From assembly GCA_030619985.1 (NCBI GenBank), contig JAUXAI010000042.1, positions 1-10,462 of the forward strand: a DNA stretch of 10,462 nucleotides. Direction: 5' to 3'. The notes under the pieces are model-generated. The model was given only the letters and a program-made list of their open reading frames with translations, was not told the DNA's origin and ran no database searches. This DNA comes from a bacterium (GTDB taxonomy: Bacteria > UBP18 > UBA7526). A program made the translations under genes and the position numbers. Below are positions 1 to 6,584 of this stretch, piece after piece; the stretch's first letter is position 1, and every line of letters begins with the position of its first letter.

Positions 1-126
1 ATTTGGATGGACATTGGCAGTTGATAGAATCTTGTTGGCTAAGGTTCTTCCTACGCCATAGATATAGGTGAGGGCGATCTCTATCCTCTTATCCCGCGGT
101 AAATCAACTCCTGCTACCCTTGCCAT
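1..126 (-). CDS. rpsM: 30S ribosomal protein S13, N-terminal part (runs off window)
   Basis: The first 42 codons of S13 are present, starting [20 protein letters not shown] and reading through [14 protein letters not shown] to the window edge with no stop. S13 sits in the head of the small subunit and contacts 16S rRNA, the large-subunit bridge and tRNA. The VDLPRDKR opening and the YGVGR helix-turn are typical family features. The ATG at 126 follows AAAGGAG with good spacing. Another ATG, 4 nt upstream and in a different frame, is not used. This is the first gene of the usual alpha block (S13, S11, S4, RpoA, L17), which would continue outside the window. Identity is certain for the part seen; the C-terminus cannot be judged. 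Confidence 0.97.
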   Translation of the reverse strand, partial: MARVAGVDLPRDKRIEIALTYIYGVGRTLANKILSTANVHPN

Positions 127-272
127 ACATTTCTCCTTTCAGGTGAAATTAGTAAATTAGTTAGATTAGGATATTAGGTGGATTTTTAATCCAACTAGTC
201 CAACTAATCCACCTATTTCACTATCTTGTATCCTTGTATACTTGTCAACTTCTACCCTTTATTTTCTGCATA
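127..272. repeat. rpmJ-rpsM gap with dyad and shared repeat
   Basis: This 146-bp gap has no gene. It contains a perfect 10-bp inverted repeat (TAGGTGGATT at 175-184 with its complement at 206-215), nested in an outer 7-bp pair (143-149 with 215-221). The loop holds CCAACT twice. No U-run follows the stem, so it does not look like a terminator. Near the rpmJ side, on the minus strand, is an AGAAGTT(G)ACAAG..ATACAAG sequence that recurs in the rpsQ-rplN gap at about 8440-8472. It is therefore filler of a kind repeated elsewhere in the window. Confidence 0.6.
220..248 (-). promoter_or_regulatory. possible sigma-70-type promoter upstream of rpsM
   Basis: On the minus strand a perfect TTGACA (248-243) is followed after 17 nt by GATAGT (225-220), which matches 4 of 6 bases of TATAAT. 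It lies about 95 nt upstream of rpsM, where an alpha-operon promoter would be useful. The related repeat in the rpsQ-rplN gap has TTAACA and no good -10, so only this copy looks promoter-like. This is a sequence match only, and AT-rich filler can give such matches by chance. Confidence 0.3.
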
Positions 273-386
273 TTAACCCTGTCTCTGTTTATGCCTCGGG
301 TTCCGGCATATGACCATGACTACCCCTCTTCTTTTTATTATCTTACAGCTCTTACATATTCGCTTAACAGAACTACGAACCTTCAT
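273..386 (-). CDS. rpmJ: 50S ribosomal protein L36 (zinc-binding form)
   Basis: This 37-codon gene reads [20 protein letters not shown], then [17 protein letters not shown], then TAA. L36 is the smallest large-subunit protein and binds 23S rRNA near the factor-binding side. The CxxC (residues 11 and 14), Cys27 and His32 make the four-ligand zinc site of the C+ form of L36. The length of 37 residues is the family norm. The start ATG at 386 has GGAG 6 nt upstream, inside the recurrent GAGCGGAGCGAGG motif. It lies between infA and rpmJ's usual follower rpsM, the standard order. Identity is certain. Confidence 0.98.
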   Translation of the reverse strand: MKVRSSVKRICKSCKIIKRRGVVMVICRNPRHKQRQG

Positions 387-503
387 GCCTCGCTCCGCTC
401 GGAGTAACCAGTAACCAGTGTACAGTTTACAGTATCAAAAGAACCAAATATCAAATCACGACAACTGGTTACTGTAAACCTCTATTCTATTCTTCACTGA
501 TAT
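387..503. repeat. infA-rpmJ gap with GTAACCAG/GTTTACAGT inverted repeats
   Basis: This 117-bp gap has no gene. On the plus strand GTAACCAG occurs twice near 403-418 and its complement CTGGTTAC near 464-471. GTTTACAGT (425-433) is answered by ACTGTAAAC (469-477), so a stem with a loop of about 35 nt is possible. The AGTAACCAGTAACCAG string reappears on the opposite strand in the rpsQ-rplN gap. The end next to rpmJ is the GAGCGGAGCGAGG motif. Confidence 0.55.
388..400 (-). promoter_or_regulatory. Shine-Dalgarno-bearing edge motif at rpmJ
   Basis: The mRNA strand reads GAGCGGAGCGAGG, then C, then ATG of rpmJ. The inner GGAG, 6 nt from the start, is the likely ribosome-binding core. The identical 13-mer stands before rpmC. 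Confidence 0.75.
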
Positions 504-725
504 TTACTTATGGCGGTAGGTGATCCTTCCCCTGGTCAGGTCATAGGGAGAGAGCTCCACCGTTACTTTATCCCCAGGCAGGATCTTGATATAGTACATC
601 CTCATCTTGCCCGAGACATGGGCGAGTACCTTATGCCCTCCCTCAATCTCCACCCGAAACATGGCATTGGGCAGGGTCTCGATTACTGTACCTTCCACAA
701 CAACTGGCTCTTCCTTCTTAACCAT
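504..725 (-). CDS. infA: translation initiation factor IF-1
   Basis: IF-1 binds the A site of the 30S subunit during initiation and stabilises IF-2 and IF-3. The protein is a single OB-fold (S1-like) domain covering nearly the whole length, with the family signatures [36 protein letters not shown] and [18 protein letters not shown] choose ATG at 725 (73 residues, [10 protein letters not shown]...) over an in-frame GTG at 731. GGGAG lies 5 nt before the ATG but directly abuts the GTG, and 72-73 residues is the usual length. It follows map and precedes rpmJ, as in many bacteria. A small GC-rich hairpin lies immediately upstream of the ribosome-binding site. Confidence 0.97.
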   Translation of the reverse strand: MVKKEEPVVVEGTVIETLPNAMFRVEIEGGHKVLAHVSGKMRMYYIKILPGDKVTVELSPYDLTRGRITYRHK

Positions 726-845
726 CTTCACTCCCTGCCCGCCATCGCTACGCTCAGGCGTTAGCAGGCGGGCGTTCAGAAGTTAAAAGTAAAAAGTAAA
801 AAGTAAAAATTTTACATTTTTCATTTTGCATTTTTAATTCTGCGT
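726..845. repeat. map-infA gap: GC-rich hairpin plus AT-rich microrepeats
   Basis: This 120-bp gap has no gene. Next to infA, GCCCGCC (737-743) pairs with GGCGGGC (767-773) around a 23-nt loop that contains CGCTACGCTC, a diverged relative of the edge motif seen before other genes. The rest is AT-rich: AAAGTAAAAAGTAAAAAGTAAAAA (roughly 786-809), then TTTTTCATTTTGCATTTTTAA. The far end is GCGTTTA at 842-848, containing the map stop codon. The hairpin has no U-run and is not a convincing terminator. Confidence 0.55.
737..773 (-). promoter_or_regulatory. hairpin abutting the infA ribosome-binding site
   Basis: A perfect 7-bp GC-rich stem (GCCCGCC/GGCGGGC, 23-nt loop) ends just before the AGGGAG of infA on the mRNA. 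It would sit beside, not over, the Shine-Dalgarno. A role in infA translation or mRNA stability is conceivable but unproven; it may simply be part of the gap filler. Confidence 0.4.
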
Positions 846-1610
846 TTATAATTCGGTGAGTATCCAGGGCCCCTTCCTCGTTATTGCTACAGTATGCTCA
901 AACTGAGCAGAGAGAGACCTATCTAAGGTCACTACCGTCCAGTTATCTCCTTTTACTCTCACCTTGAAGTCGCCGGCATTCACCATGGGCTCGATGGCTA
1001 AGACCATCCCCTCCTTTAATCTCGGCCCCCTCCCTGGAGGACCGAAGTGAGGAACTGGGGGATCCTCATGCATCTTTTGACCAATCCCATGGCCCACGTA
1101 ATCCCGGACCACAGAGTATCCCCTTCCCTCAACGTAGGATTGTATGGCATGGGAGATATCGCTTAATCTATTTCCAATGACCGCCTTCTTTATTCCTCTA
1201 TATAGTGCCTCTTCCGTTACTTCCAATAATTTCTTTGCTCGGGAAGAGATCTCTCCTACGGGATAGGTCACCGCCCGATCCCCGCAGTAGCCATTTAACC
1301 TCACTCCAATATCGATCCCAATAATATCCCCGTTAGATAGCCTCCTTTTGCCTGGGATGCCGTGAACTACCTCCTCATTGATGGCAGTGCATATATGGGC
1401 CGGGAAGCCGCGATAGCCCAGGAAGCCGCGATAGCCCAAGAAGGTACTCCTGGCCTTCTTCTCTTTTAAGAAGGAGGCAACCAGTTCATCCAGTTCTTTT
1501 GTAGTTACTCCTGGGCGGAGGTGCTTCTCAATGAGGGCCTGGGCCTCTGCTACCAGACGGCCCGCCTCCCTCATAAGCAGAAGCTCATCTTTCGACTTAA
1601 GAATGATCAT
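846..1610 (-). CDS. map: methionine aminopeptidase, type I
   Basis: This enzyme removes the initiator methionine from new proteins at the ribosome, using a two-metal centre. By alignment to the E. coli enzyme from memory, the metal ligands are all present: Asp100 (in [10 protein letters not shown]), Asp111, His174 ([12 protein letters not shown]), Glu207 (LAIEPMV) and Glu238 (QFEHTVAI), plus His83 and His181. The length of 254 residues is slightly above the family norm (about 248-264, depending on lineage). The oddity is residues 57-68, which read FLGYRG twice before [17 protein letters not shown]. They are encoded by an exact 18-bp tandem duplication, whereas relatives have one copy. The start ATG at 1610 overlaps the adk stop as ATGA, so it is likely translationally coupled to adk. 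The stop TAA lies in a GCGTTTA edge motif. Identity is certain; whether the extra six residues affect activity is unknown. Confidence 0.97.
   Translation of the reverse strand: MIILKSKDELLLMREAGRLVAEAQALIEKHLRPGVTTKELDELVASFLKEKKARSTFLGYRGFLGYRGFPAHICTAINEEVVHGIPGKRRLSNGDIIGIDIGVRLNGYCGDRAVTYPVGEISSRAKKLLEVTEEALYRGIKKAVIGNRLSDISHAIQSYVEGRGYSVVRDYVGHGIGQKMHEDPPVPHFGPPGRGPRLKEGMVLAIEPMVNAGDFKVRVKGDNWTVVTLDRSLSAQFEHTVAITRKGPWILTEL
1403..1438. repeat. exact 18-bp tandem duplication inside map
   Basis: GGAAGCCGCGATAGCCCA occurs twice in direct succession (1403-1420 and 1421-1438) with no mismatch. It keeps the reading frame and adds one extra FLGYRG to the protein. The identity of the copies points to a recent slippage or recombination event, or to an assembly error. 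Confidence 0.95.
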
Positions 1611-2233
1611 CTCACACTTGCTAAAAGATCCCTAGTGACCTCCTCCTCGCTTCTCCCTCCATCAATAATGGTTAAGAGTTCCTTCTCTCTATAATACTCG
1701 ATTAAGGGCCGGGTCTCTTCTTTATAGACTTCTAACCTCTTTAGGATGGCCTCTCTTTTATCATCCTCCCGAATGATTAATTCTTCCCCACACCTATCGC
1801 ATATTCCCTCTCTCTTTGGAGGCAGGTAGATAATGTGGTATATGGCCCCACATCTCTTACAGGTCCTTCTTCCAGATAGCCTCTCAATGGCCACCTCATT
1901 CTCTATCCTCAGCTTAATGACCTTATCTATGTTGGATATCTTTTCCAAGGCCTCTGCTTGAGGCATGGTCCGGGGAAAGCCATCCAATAAGAACCCCTTC
2001 TTACAATCCTCTCTCTTTATCCTCTCTTTAATCAGGTCTATCATCAAATCATCGGGAACGAGATGGCCCTTATCCATGTACTCCTTTGCCTTGAGCCCCA
2101 GGGGAGTTCTATCTTCCGAGGCCTGGCGCAGTATATCCCCGGTTGAGATATGGGGGATGTTCAGTTTTTTAGTTATTGTCCTGGCCTGAGTCCCCTTCCC
2201 TGCTCCAGGAAGACCGAGCAATATGATACGCAT
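1607..2233 (-). CDS. adk: adenylate kinase, long form with zinc-type lid
   Basis: This cytoplasmic enzyme interconverts ATP + AMP and 2 ADP. The P-loop is [10 protein letters not shown] (residues 7-16, with Leu where Pro is usual). Next come the AMP-site ISTGD (29-33) and DGFPRT (84-89). The long lid domain carries CKRC (Cys125, Cys128) and CDRC (Cys145, Cys148), the four-cysteine zinc site of many bacterial long-form kinases. At 208 residues it is of normal length. The ATG at 2233 shares one base with the secY stop (TGATG), and the stop overlaps the map start (ATGA). The ribosome-binding site is weak, which fits coupling to secY. Position between secY and map is the usual one. Identity is certain. 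Confidence 0.98.
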   Translation of the reverse strand: MRIILLGLPGAGKGTQARTITKKLNIPHISTGDILRQASEDRTPLGLKAKEYMDKGHLVPDDLMIDLIKERIKREDCKKGFLLDGFPRTMPQAEALEKISNIDKVIKLRIENEVAIERLSGRRTCKRCGAIYHIIYLPPKREGICDRCGEELIIREDDKREAILKRLEVYKEETRPLIEYYREKELLTIIDGGRSEEEVTRDLLASVR

Positions 2234-3555
2234 CAGAACCTGGCCTTTATCTTCCCCTTCTTTATGAAGCCTTCGTAGTGGCGCATGAGCAGGTGATTCT
2301 CAATCTGCTTCACAGTATCTAAGGCCACCCCCACCACGATGAGCATCCCGGTTCCCCCATAGAAGCCAGCCAGAAGAGCCGAGACTCCCAGTCTGGTATT
2401 GACCACGTCTGGAAAGAGGGCGATGGCCGCCAGGGCAACGGCTCCCGCCAAGGTAATCCTGGAGAGGGTGCGCTCGATATATTCCGAGGTTGATCTTCCC
2501 GGCCTTATCCCGGGGATGAAGCCCCCGTACCTCTTCATATTATCTGCTAAGTCCAGGGGGTTGAAGATCATGGCGGTATAGAAATAACAGAAGAAGATGA
2601 TCAGGATAGCATAGAGGATGGAATAGAGGAGATGTCCTGGGGAAAGCCATACCCCAATCCCTTCCATAAACTCCAGCCCGGTGAAGGTAGCGATGGTGGC
2701 CGGGAACATCAGAATGGAGGAGGCAAATATGATGGGGATGACCCCTGGGGTATTGACCCTTATGGGAATGAAGGTGCTCTGTCCCCCATACATCCTCCTT
2801 CCCACGATTCTTTTAGCATACTGAACGGGAATCTTTCTCTGGCCCTCAGTGATGATCACTATCCCAGCAATGACTAAAGCCATAAGAGCAAGCATGAAGG
2901 CCAGTTTCACAGGGGAGAGCACCCCACTTCTCAGTTGCGCTGCGGTCTGGATCCCTGCCTGGGGGAGACGGGCCACGATCCCGGCAAATATGATGAGTGA
3001 GATCCCGTTCCCAATCCCCCTCTCCGTAATCTGCTCTCCCAGCCACATGATGAAGATGGTGCCGGCGGTCATGGTTAAGACAGTGATTAAGAGGAAAGAG
3101 GGACCGGGTGAGGGGACAACGGATATGCCTGTCGTCTCGGTCTTCAGATGCTGGAGCCAGACGGCGAGGCCTGAACCCTGGATGAGGCAGATGAAGACCG
3201 TGGCATATCTGGTATACTGGTTGATCTTCCTCCTTCCTACCTCTCCCTCCTTCTGCAGCCTTTCAAGCTGAGGGATGGTGGGGATGAGTAAGGAAAAGAT
3301 GATGGAGGCCGTGATATAGGGCATGATGCCCAGGGCGAAGACCGTGGCCCTCCCCAATGCTCCTCCAGTAAACATGTCAAAGTAGGTGAGGAGGGTTCCC
3401 TTGGCCTCAGCGAAGAACTCACCCAGAGCAGCTCCATCGATCCCTGGGGTTGGGATGTGCCCCCCTATCCGATAGACAACGAGTATGGCAAAGGTAAATA
3501 GGATCCTTTTCTTTAACTCTGGTATCTTGAAGGCATCCCTAAAGGCTCTTAACAC
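2233..3555 (-). CDS. secY: preprotein translocase subunit SecY
   Basis: SecY is the membrane channel of the Sec translocon, used by SecA and the ribosome to export or insert proteins. The 440-residue product has about ten hydrophobic segments. Visible signatures are [10 protein letters not shown] (31-40), the plug and second-segment region [21 protein letters not shown] (61-81), [16 protein letters not shown] (171-186), KRIVGRR with [13 protein letters not shown] (about 248-278) and the cytoplasmic C5 loop [11 protein letters not shown] (346-355), where Arg351 matches the arginine needed for SecA work in E. coli. The C-terminus ends KGKIKARF. The start is GTG at 3555, seven bases inside the end of rplO, with AGAGGTGAT as a strong ribosome-binding site 3-5 nt upstream. 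It is coupled to rplO and adk. Identity is certain. Confidence 0.98.
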   Translation of the reverse strand: MLRAFRDAFKIPELKKRILFTFAILVVYRIGGHIPTPGIDGAALGEFFAEAKGTLLTYFDMFTGGALGRATVFALGIMPYITASIIFSLLIPTIPQLERLQKEGEVGRRKINQYTRYATVFICLIQGSGLAVWLQHLKTETTGISVVPSPGPSFLLITVLTMTAGTIFIMWLGEQITERGIGNGISLIIFAGIVARLPQAGIQTAAQLRSGVLSPVKLAFMLALMALVIAGIVIITEGQRKIPVQYAKRIVGRRMYGGQSTFIPIRVNTPGVIPIIFASSILMFPATIATFTGLEFMEGIGVWLSPGHLLYSILYAILIIFFCYFYTAMIFNPLDLADNMKRYGGFIPGIRPGRSTSEYIERTLSRITLAGAVALAAIALFPDVVNTRLGVSALLAGFYGGTGMLIVVGVALDTVKQIENHLLMRHYEGFIKKGKIKARF

Positions 3556-3992
3556 TTGATCACCTCTATCTCTCCCCCAGCCTCCTTTATTCTTTCTATT
3601 GCTTTCTGAGAGAAGGCATGAGCACTCACCTTCAGTCCTTTGGTCAACTTCCCCTCACCCAGGATCTTTATCCTATCCCTCTTTCTCGCTAAGCCCTTCT
3701 TCACTAAGAAGTCTGGAGTAATTTTACTCCCTTCCTTGAACCTTTCTAAATCCCTAACATTCAGGATAGCGTATTCTTTCTTAAAGATGTTGACGAAGCC
3801 CCTCTTGGGGAGCCTCCGGGAGAGGGGCATCTGTCCTCCCTCAAAGCCCGGCCTCACCCCGCCTCCGCTGCGCGCCTTCTGTCCCTTATGGCCCCGGGTA
3901 GAGGTTTTTCCATGGCCACTAGATCTACCCCTTCCCACCCTCTTGGGTCTTTTCTTACTTCCTCTAGGTACTTTTAACTGGCTTAACTTCAT
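3549..3992 (-). CDS. rplO: 50S ribosomal protein L15
   Basis: L15 is a late-binding large-subunit protein with a long basic N-terminal tail that threads through 23S rRNA. The 147-residue product opens [20 protein letters not shown], followed by the Gly/Arg/Lys-rich segment [22 protein letters not shown] and by [20 protein letters not shown], both strong family signatures. The C-terminal globular domain ends GGEIEVIKC. The ATG at 3992 overlaps the rpmD stop as ATGA, with AAGGTG upstream inside rpmD. The gene ends seven bases inside secY. The L30-L15-SecY order is standard. Identity is certain. Confidence 0.98.
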   Translation of the reverse strand: MKLSQLKVPRGSKKRPKRVGRGRSSGHGKTSTRGHKGQKARSGGGVRPGFEGGQMPLSRRLPKRGFVNIFKKEYAILNVRDLERFKEGSKITPDFLVKKGLARKRDRIKILGEGKLTKGLKVSAHAFSQKAIERIKEAGGEIEVIKC

Positions 3993-4216
3993 CCCGCACC
4001 TTTTTTACCATAATTTGCCCCGCACTTCTTAAAGGTGCGGGATTCATCTATCCTCACCATATAGGATACCCTATCTATCATTCCCCTTATCTGGGGATTA
4101 TCTTCTTTAATTACTGAGGAGCCTATCCTCTTCAAGCCCAGGGCCTTGATGGTCCTTCTGTGCCTCTCTTTCTTTCCGGCCAGACTCCTGATCAATGTTA
4201 TCTTTATTTTCTTCAC
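3989..4216 (-). CDS. rpmD: 50S ribosomal protein L30 (GTG start)
   Basis: L30 binds 23S rRNA near 5S rRNA. From the GTG the protein is 75 residues: (V/M)[18 protein letters not shown], then the conserved middle with [21 protein letters not shown] and VSYMVRIDE. Bacterial L30 is usually about 60 residues; here a short basic tail, [17 protein letters not shown], is added. The open frame extends upstream to an ATG at 4258, but those 14 residues are unlike L30 and the ATG lacks a good ribosome-binding site. GAGAGGAG stands 4 nt before the GTG at 4216, so I choose the GTG. The gene follows a 162-nt gap after rpsE and overlaps rplO by four bases. Its ribosome-binding site could pair with sequence just after the rpsE stop. 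Confidence 0.93.
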   Translation of the reverse strand: MKKIKITLIRSLAGKKERHRRTIKALGLKRIGSSVIKEDNPQIRGMIDRVSYMVRIDESRTFKKCGANYGKKGAG

Positions 4217-4378
4217 CCCGCTCCTCTCATTTTGAGGTATCGGAACTTCAATAAGCAAAACAAGGTTCTGATGAAGTCAGGTTCTTATTTTATAAAACCT
4301 GCAATGCTATCTTGCATTTTATTACTACTTAAAAAATTTCTTCAAACTCAAGATAATTAATGCTACGAGGGGCGGGGT
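4215..4378 (-). promoter_or_regulatory. long-range inverted repeat enclosing the rpsE-rpmD gap
   Basis: On the mRNA, ACCCCGCCCCTC (4378-4367) begins immediately after the rpsE stop, and GAGGAGCGGGGT (4226-4215) covers the Shine-Dalgarno and first two bases of the rpmD GTG. They pair at 11 of 12 positions, with one C-A mismatch. Pairing would hide the rpmD start. A ribosome terminating on rpsE would cover the upstream arm and could free it. Alternatively the arms may be terminal repeats of a small inserted element. The complementarity is seen directly; function is inference. Confidence 0.5.
4227..4366. repeat. AT-rich filler between rpsE and rpmD with small hairpins
   Basis: This stretch is much more AT-rich than the genes around it. 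It holds small dyads: AATGC/GCATT (4303-4307, 4314-4318), AGGTT/AACCT (4279-4283, 4296-4300) and CTGA/TCAG (4268-4271, 4277-4280). AGGTTCT also occurs twice directly (4263-4269, 4279-4285). A promoter-like TTGAAG, 18 nt, TAAAAT lies on the minus strand (4345-4316). No convincing gene is present on either strand. Composition and flanking inverted repeats suggest an inserted element or a remnant. Confidence 0.45.
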
Positions 4379-4903
4379 TCAAAGGATCTCCCCCTCTTTC
4401 TTACCCCGCAGGCGAGCTACTTCTTTAAGCTCTTTCAGATTAGAGAGCGCAAGGAGGGTGGCCTTTACCATATTGTGGGGATTGGAGCTTCCTAAAGACT
4501 TGGTCAGAATATCCTTTATCCCACAGGCCTCGATCACCGCTCGCACCGGCCCTCCGGCAATCACCCCAGTGCCCAACGAAGCAGGACGAAGGAGAACTTT
4601 TCCCGCCCCGAACTTTCCTATGATTCTATGGGTAATGGTCCTTCCCTTCATGGGAACAGTGATCATATTTTTCTCCGCTCTATCATGGGCCTTCCTAATG
4701 GCCTCTGGAACATCATGGGCCTTGCCCTTTGCTACCCCCACCTTTCCCTTTCCATCGCCCACTACTACTAAGGCAGAGAAGGAGAATCTCTTTCCTCCCT
4801 TAACCACCTTAGAGACCCGGTTGATGGAAACCACCCTCTCAATCAGCTCCTCTTCTTTCTTTCCTTCGATCCTCTTTTCTAATTCCTTCCTTATTCTCTC
4901 CAC
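4379..4903 (-). CDS. rpsE: 30S ribosomal protein S5
   Basis: S5 lies at the decoding-site side of the small subunit and affects accuracy and assembly. The N-terminal double-stranded RNA-binding domain is seen in [20 protein letters not shown], then [20 protein letters not shown]. The C-terminal ribosomal fold is seen in [20 protein letters not shown] and [18 protein letters not shown]. The 174 residues are within the normal range. The start is GTG at 4903 with AAAGGA about 10 nt upstream; no better in-frame start exists. It follows rplR after about 100 bp of filler and is separated from rpmD by an unusual 162-nt gap. Identity is certain. Confidence 0.97.
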   Translation of the reverse strand: MERIRKELEKRIEGKKEEELIERVVSINRVSKVVKGGKRFSFSALVVVGDGKGKVGVAKGKAHDVPEAIRKAHDRAEKNMITVPMKGRTITHRIIGKFGAGKVLLRPASLGTGVIAGGPVRAVIEACGIKDILTKSLGSSNPHNMVKATLLALSNLKELKEVARLRGKKEGEIL

Positions 4904-5002
4904 TCTTTTAAGTTCCTTTCATTGCAACCGCCAAGACGCTAAAGGTCCGCAAAGACCGCTAAATTTTTGCGCCTTTGGCGAGTCTTTTTGCACTTTTGCG
5001 TT
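4904..5002. repeat. rplR-rpsE gap with long imperfect hairpin
   Basis: This 99-bp gap has no gene. AAGACGCTAAAGG (4933-4945) pairs with CCTTTGGCGAGTCTT (4972-4986), apart from one bulge pair and one mismatch, giving a stem of about 12 bp. The intervening sequence is made of GCAAAGAC/TTTTTGCG-type units. The end at rplR is GCGTTTTA (4998-5005), containing the rplR stop. The composition resembles short interspersed repeats, but no second copy is in this window. Confidence 0.5.
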
Positions 5003-5365
5003 TTAGAACTTAAGTCCCCCTTTACGTGCCCCTTCTGCTAAGGCCTTTACCCTTCCATGATAGAGATATCCTCCTCTATCAAAAGCCACCTTTTCTATTT
5101 TCTTGGCAAGCGCCTTCTGAGCAAGAAGCTCTCCCACGGCATAAGCACTCTTTATGTTCCCACCCTTTTTAATCCTATCTTTTAGCTCTTGGGAGAGGCT
5201 GGAGGCGGCAACCAATGTCTCACCCTTGAGGTCGTCTATGATCTGGGCGTAGATGTGGTTGAGGCTGCGAAAGACAACCAGGCGTGGCCTCTTGAGAGTG
5301 CCCAAGATCCTCTTTCTTACTCTCTTATGCCTTCTCTCTCTGGCCAGTTCTTTTTTTACAACCAT
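5003..5365 (-). CDS. rplR: 50S ribosomal protein L18
   Basis: L18 binds 5S rRNA together with L5 in the central protuberance. The 120-residue product has a basic N-terminus ([15 protein letters not shown]), then [20 protein letters not shown] and the family end [20 protein letters not shown] followed by ARKGGLKF. The length is typical. The ATG at 5365 has AAGAG about 8 nt upstream; GGAG lies too close (1 nt), and an ATG 7 nt upstream is out of frame. It follows rplF and precedes rpsE, the standard spc order. Identity is certain. Confidence 0.97.
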   Translation of the reverse strand: MVVKKELARERRHKRVRKRILGTLKRPRLVVFRSLNHIYAQIIDDLKGETLVAASSLSQELKDRIKKGGNIKSAYAVGELLAQKALAKKIEKVAFDRGGYLYHGRVKALAEGARKGGLKF

Positions 5366-5444
5366 ACTCCATTCTCTTTAAAAAATTCGCGACAATTCGC
5401 GTCTTTTTATTTCTTGCTCCGTGCCATTCGCGATGATTCGCGTT
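5366..5444. repeat. rplF-rplR gap with four ATTCGCG units
   Basis: This 79-bp gap has no gene. ATTCGCG occurs four times as two close pairs, ATTCGCGACAATTCGCG (5386-5402) and ATTCGCGATGATTCGCG (5427-5443), separated by an AT-rich stretch. A further ATTCGCG lies in the rplN-rplX gap near 8015. The rplF-side end is GCGTTTTA (5440-5447), containing the rplF stop. Confidence 0.6.
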
Positions 5445-5999
5445 TTAGGTCCCCACCGGTCCAGTGACCGCTGCCTTCCCTACCTTGCGTTTTATATACT
5501 CTCCTTTATACCTGATCCCCTTTCCCTTATAGGGTTCGGGTGGCTTGAGGGCCCGGATGTTAGAGGCGGCCTCACCAACCAGCCCCTTATCCCCACCCGA
5601 GACAATAATCTGGGTTCCCTTCTCCACCTTTATCTCTATTCCCTTGGGAATAGGGAACTCTACGGGATGAGAGAGACCCAAGGATAGCATGAGCTTATCA
5701 CCCTTTAGATTAGCCTTATAGCCCACCCCGATAATCTCCAGGGATTTAAAAAAACCCTCGTTCACCCCTTTGATCATATTGGCCAGGAGGGAGCGGGAGA
5801 GGCCGTGGAGAGATTTATGGGGTTTTGCACTGGAAGGCCTCTTAATTATGATCTCCTTCTCTTTTACCTCTACCTTTATTTCAGAAGGGATCTTCCTTGT
5901 TAACTTTCCTTTCGGGCCCTCCACAGTAAAGGTATTACCTTCTATCTGGACTTTTACCCCTTCTGGTACAATAATGGGTCTTTCTCCAACTCTCGACAT
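5445..5999 (-). CDS. rplF: 50S ribosomal protein L6
   Basis: L6 binds 23S rRNA near the sarcin-ricin loop and factor site. The product has two tandem L6 domains. It starts MSRVGERPIIVPEGVKVQIE, contains HGLSRSLLANMIKGVNEGF and the GVGYKA motif, and ends with PPEPYKGKGIRYKGE and KRKVGKAA. At 184 residues it is a few longer than the usual 177-180. The ATG at 5999 has GAGG 7 nt upstream; that GAGG is the edge of the repeat filling the gap to rpsH. The stop lies in a GCGTTTTA edge motif. Identity is certain. Confidence 0.98.
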   Translation of the reverse strand: MSRVGERPIIVPEGVKVQIEGNTFTVEGPKGKLTRKIPSEIKVEVKEKEIIIKRPSSAKPHKSLHGLSRSLLANMIKGVNEGFFKSLEIIGVGYKANLKGDKLMLSLGLSHPVEFPIPKGIEIKVEKGTQIIVSGGDKGLVGEAASNIRALKPPEPYKGKGIRYKGEYIKRKVGKAAVTGPVGT

Positions 6000-6001
6000 T
6001 C

Positions 6002-6127
6002 AAAAACCTCGTTTCACTCGGTTAGTTCGGAGCACGCTCGCCCGTCTTTGACGGGCTTGCTTGAGTTCGGTGTTTTTTGTCTCCGAACTCCGAACTGTAA
6101 ACTCTGAACTGAGATATCTGCGGTCAT
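6002..6127. repeat. interspersed repeat A, copy 1 (rpsH-rplF gap)
   Basis: This 126-bp copy is nearly identical to 6585-6704; the differences are a few substitutions and two or three short indels around 6040-6060. It contains a perfect 8-bp hairpin, GAGTTCGG (6063-6070) with CCGAACTC (6083-6090) around a 12-nt loop, and a further AGTTCGGAG/CTCCGAACT pair (6024-6032, 6081-6089). One end supplies the rplF Shine-Dalgarno. The other end, GATATCTGCGGTCAT, is shared with repeat B. Confidence 0.9.
6007..6019 (-). promoter_or_regulatory. Shine-Dalgarno-bearing edge motif at rplF
   Basis: The mRNA strand reads GAGTGAAACGAGG, then TTTTTGA, then ATG of rplF. The final GAGG, 7 nt from the start, is the ribosome-binding core and forms the edge of repeat A copy 1. 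Confidence 0.75.
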
Positions 6128-6184
6128 TGCTTGATATTCACGCTCTCTCGGATGCCAGCGGAGCGCATCCGGCATTTGCGTTTA
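6113..6184. repeat. interspersed repeat B, copy 1 (rpsH end)
   Basis: This 72-bp sequence matches 6999-7070 at 68 of 72 positions. It has a perfect 7-bp hairpin, CGGATGC (6149-6155) with GCATCCG (6165-6171), loop CAGCGGAGC. One end is GCGTTTA, which contains the rpsH stop codon. The other end (6113-6127) overlaps repeat A, so the two repeats are fused in this gap. Confidence 0.9.
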
Positions 6185-6580
6185 CCAGATGTGGCAGATA
6201 ACCTCTCCCCCAATCCTTCTCTTCCTAGCCTCCTTATCCGTCATTATTCCCTGAGAAGTGGAGAGTATGGCTACGCCCAATCCGCCCAAGACCCTGGGAA
6301 CCTCACTCGCCTTGGCGTAGTGTTTCAGGCTGGGCTTGCTAATCCTCTTTATGCCACTAATTACCTTTTCCTTCTTTGAGGTGTACTTAAGATAGATTCT
6401 CAGTATCCCCTGCCTTCTATCTGAGATCACCCTAAAGTTTTTAACATAGCCTTCCTCTTTTAGGATCCTGGCGATCTCCTGTTTCATCTTTGACGAGGGG
6501 ATATCCACCCTGTCCTTCTTTGCCTGATTGGCGTTTCTGATCCTGGTGAGCATCTCAGCGATTGGGTCAGTTACCGTCAT
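6182..6580 (-). CDS. rpsH: 30S ribosomal protein S8
   Basis: S8 binds the central domain of 16S rRNA early in assembly; in E. coli it also represses the spc operon by binding its mRNA near rplE. The 132-residue product begins [20 protein letters not shown] and contains [36 protein letters not shown] and the C-terminal [11 protein letters not shown], all family signatures. The ATG at 6580 has GAGG 9 nt upstream, part of repeat A copy 2. The stop TAA lies in repeat B copy 1. The gene is thus bracketed by two near-identical copies of repeat A. An E. coli-like S8 site at rplX-rplE is not obvious, since those genes abut without a spacer. Confidence 0.98.
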   Translation of the reverse strand: MTVTDPIAEMLTRIRNANQAKKDRVDIPSSKMKQEIARILKEEGYVKNFRVISDRRQGILRIYLKYTSKKEKVISGIKRISKPSLKHYAKASEVPRVLGGLGVAILSTSQGIMTDKEARKRRIGGEVICHIW

Positions 6581-6584
6581 CTTT

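Noticed and set aside
175-215. Possible transcription terminator between rpmJ and rpsM
   Set aside because: The 10-bp stem is not GC-rich, has a 21-nt loop and is not followed by a U-run on the transcribed strand.
726-731. GTG at 731 as the infA start
   Set aside because: GGGAG would touch the start codon; the ATG at 725 has correct spacing and gives the usual IF-1 length.
2849-3271. Long plus-strand frame of 140 codons inside secY
   Set aside because: It is a shadow of the secY coding sequence; the composition follows secY codon structure and no gene signals are present.
4217-4258. Upstream ATG extension of rpmD (14 more residues)
   Set aside because: The extra residues do not resemble L30, and the strong GAGAGGAG sits immediately before the internal GTG.
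4268-4290. CTGATGA on the plus strand, as in the hammerhead ribozyme core or a C box
   Set aside because: No GAAA core, no matching stems and no D box in the right place. Seven bases occur by chance.
4160-4360. Plus-strand open frame of 66 codons across rpmD and the gap
   Set aside because: Most of it is antisense to rpmD, with no ribosome-binding site and no recognisable family. It could be a repeat-encoded frame, but nothing supports translation.
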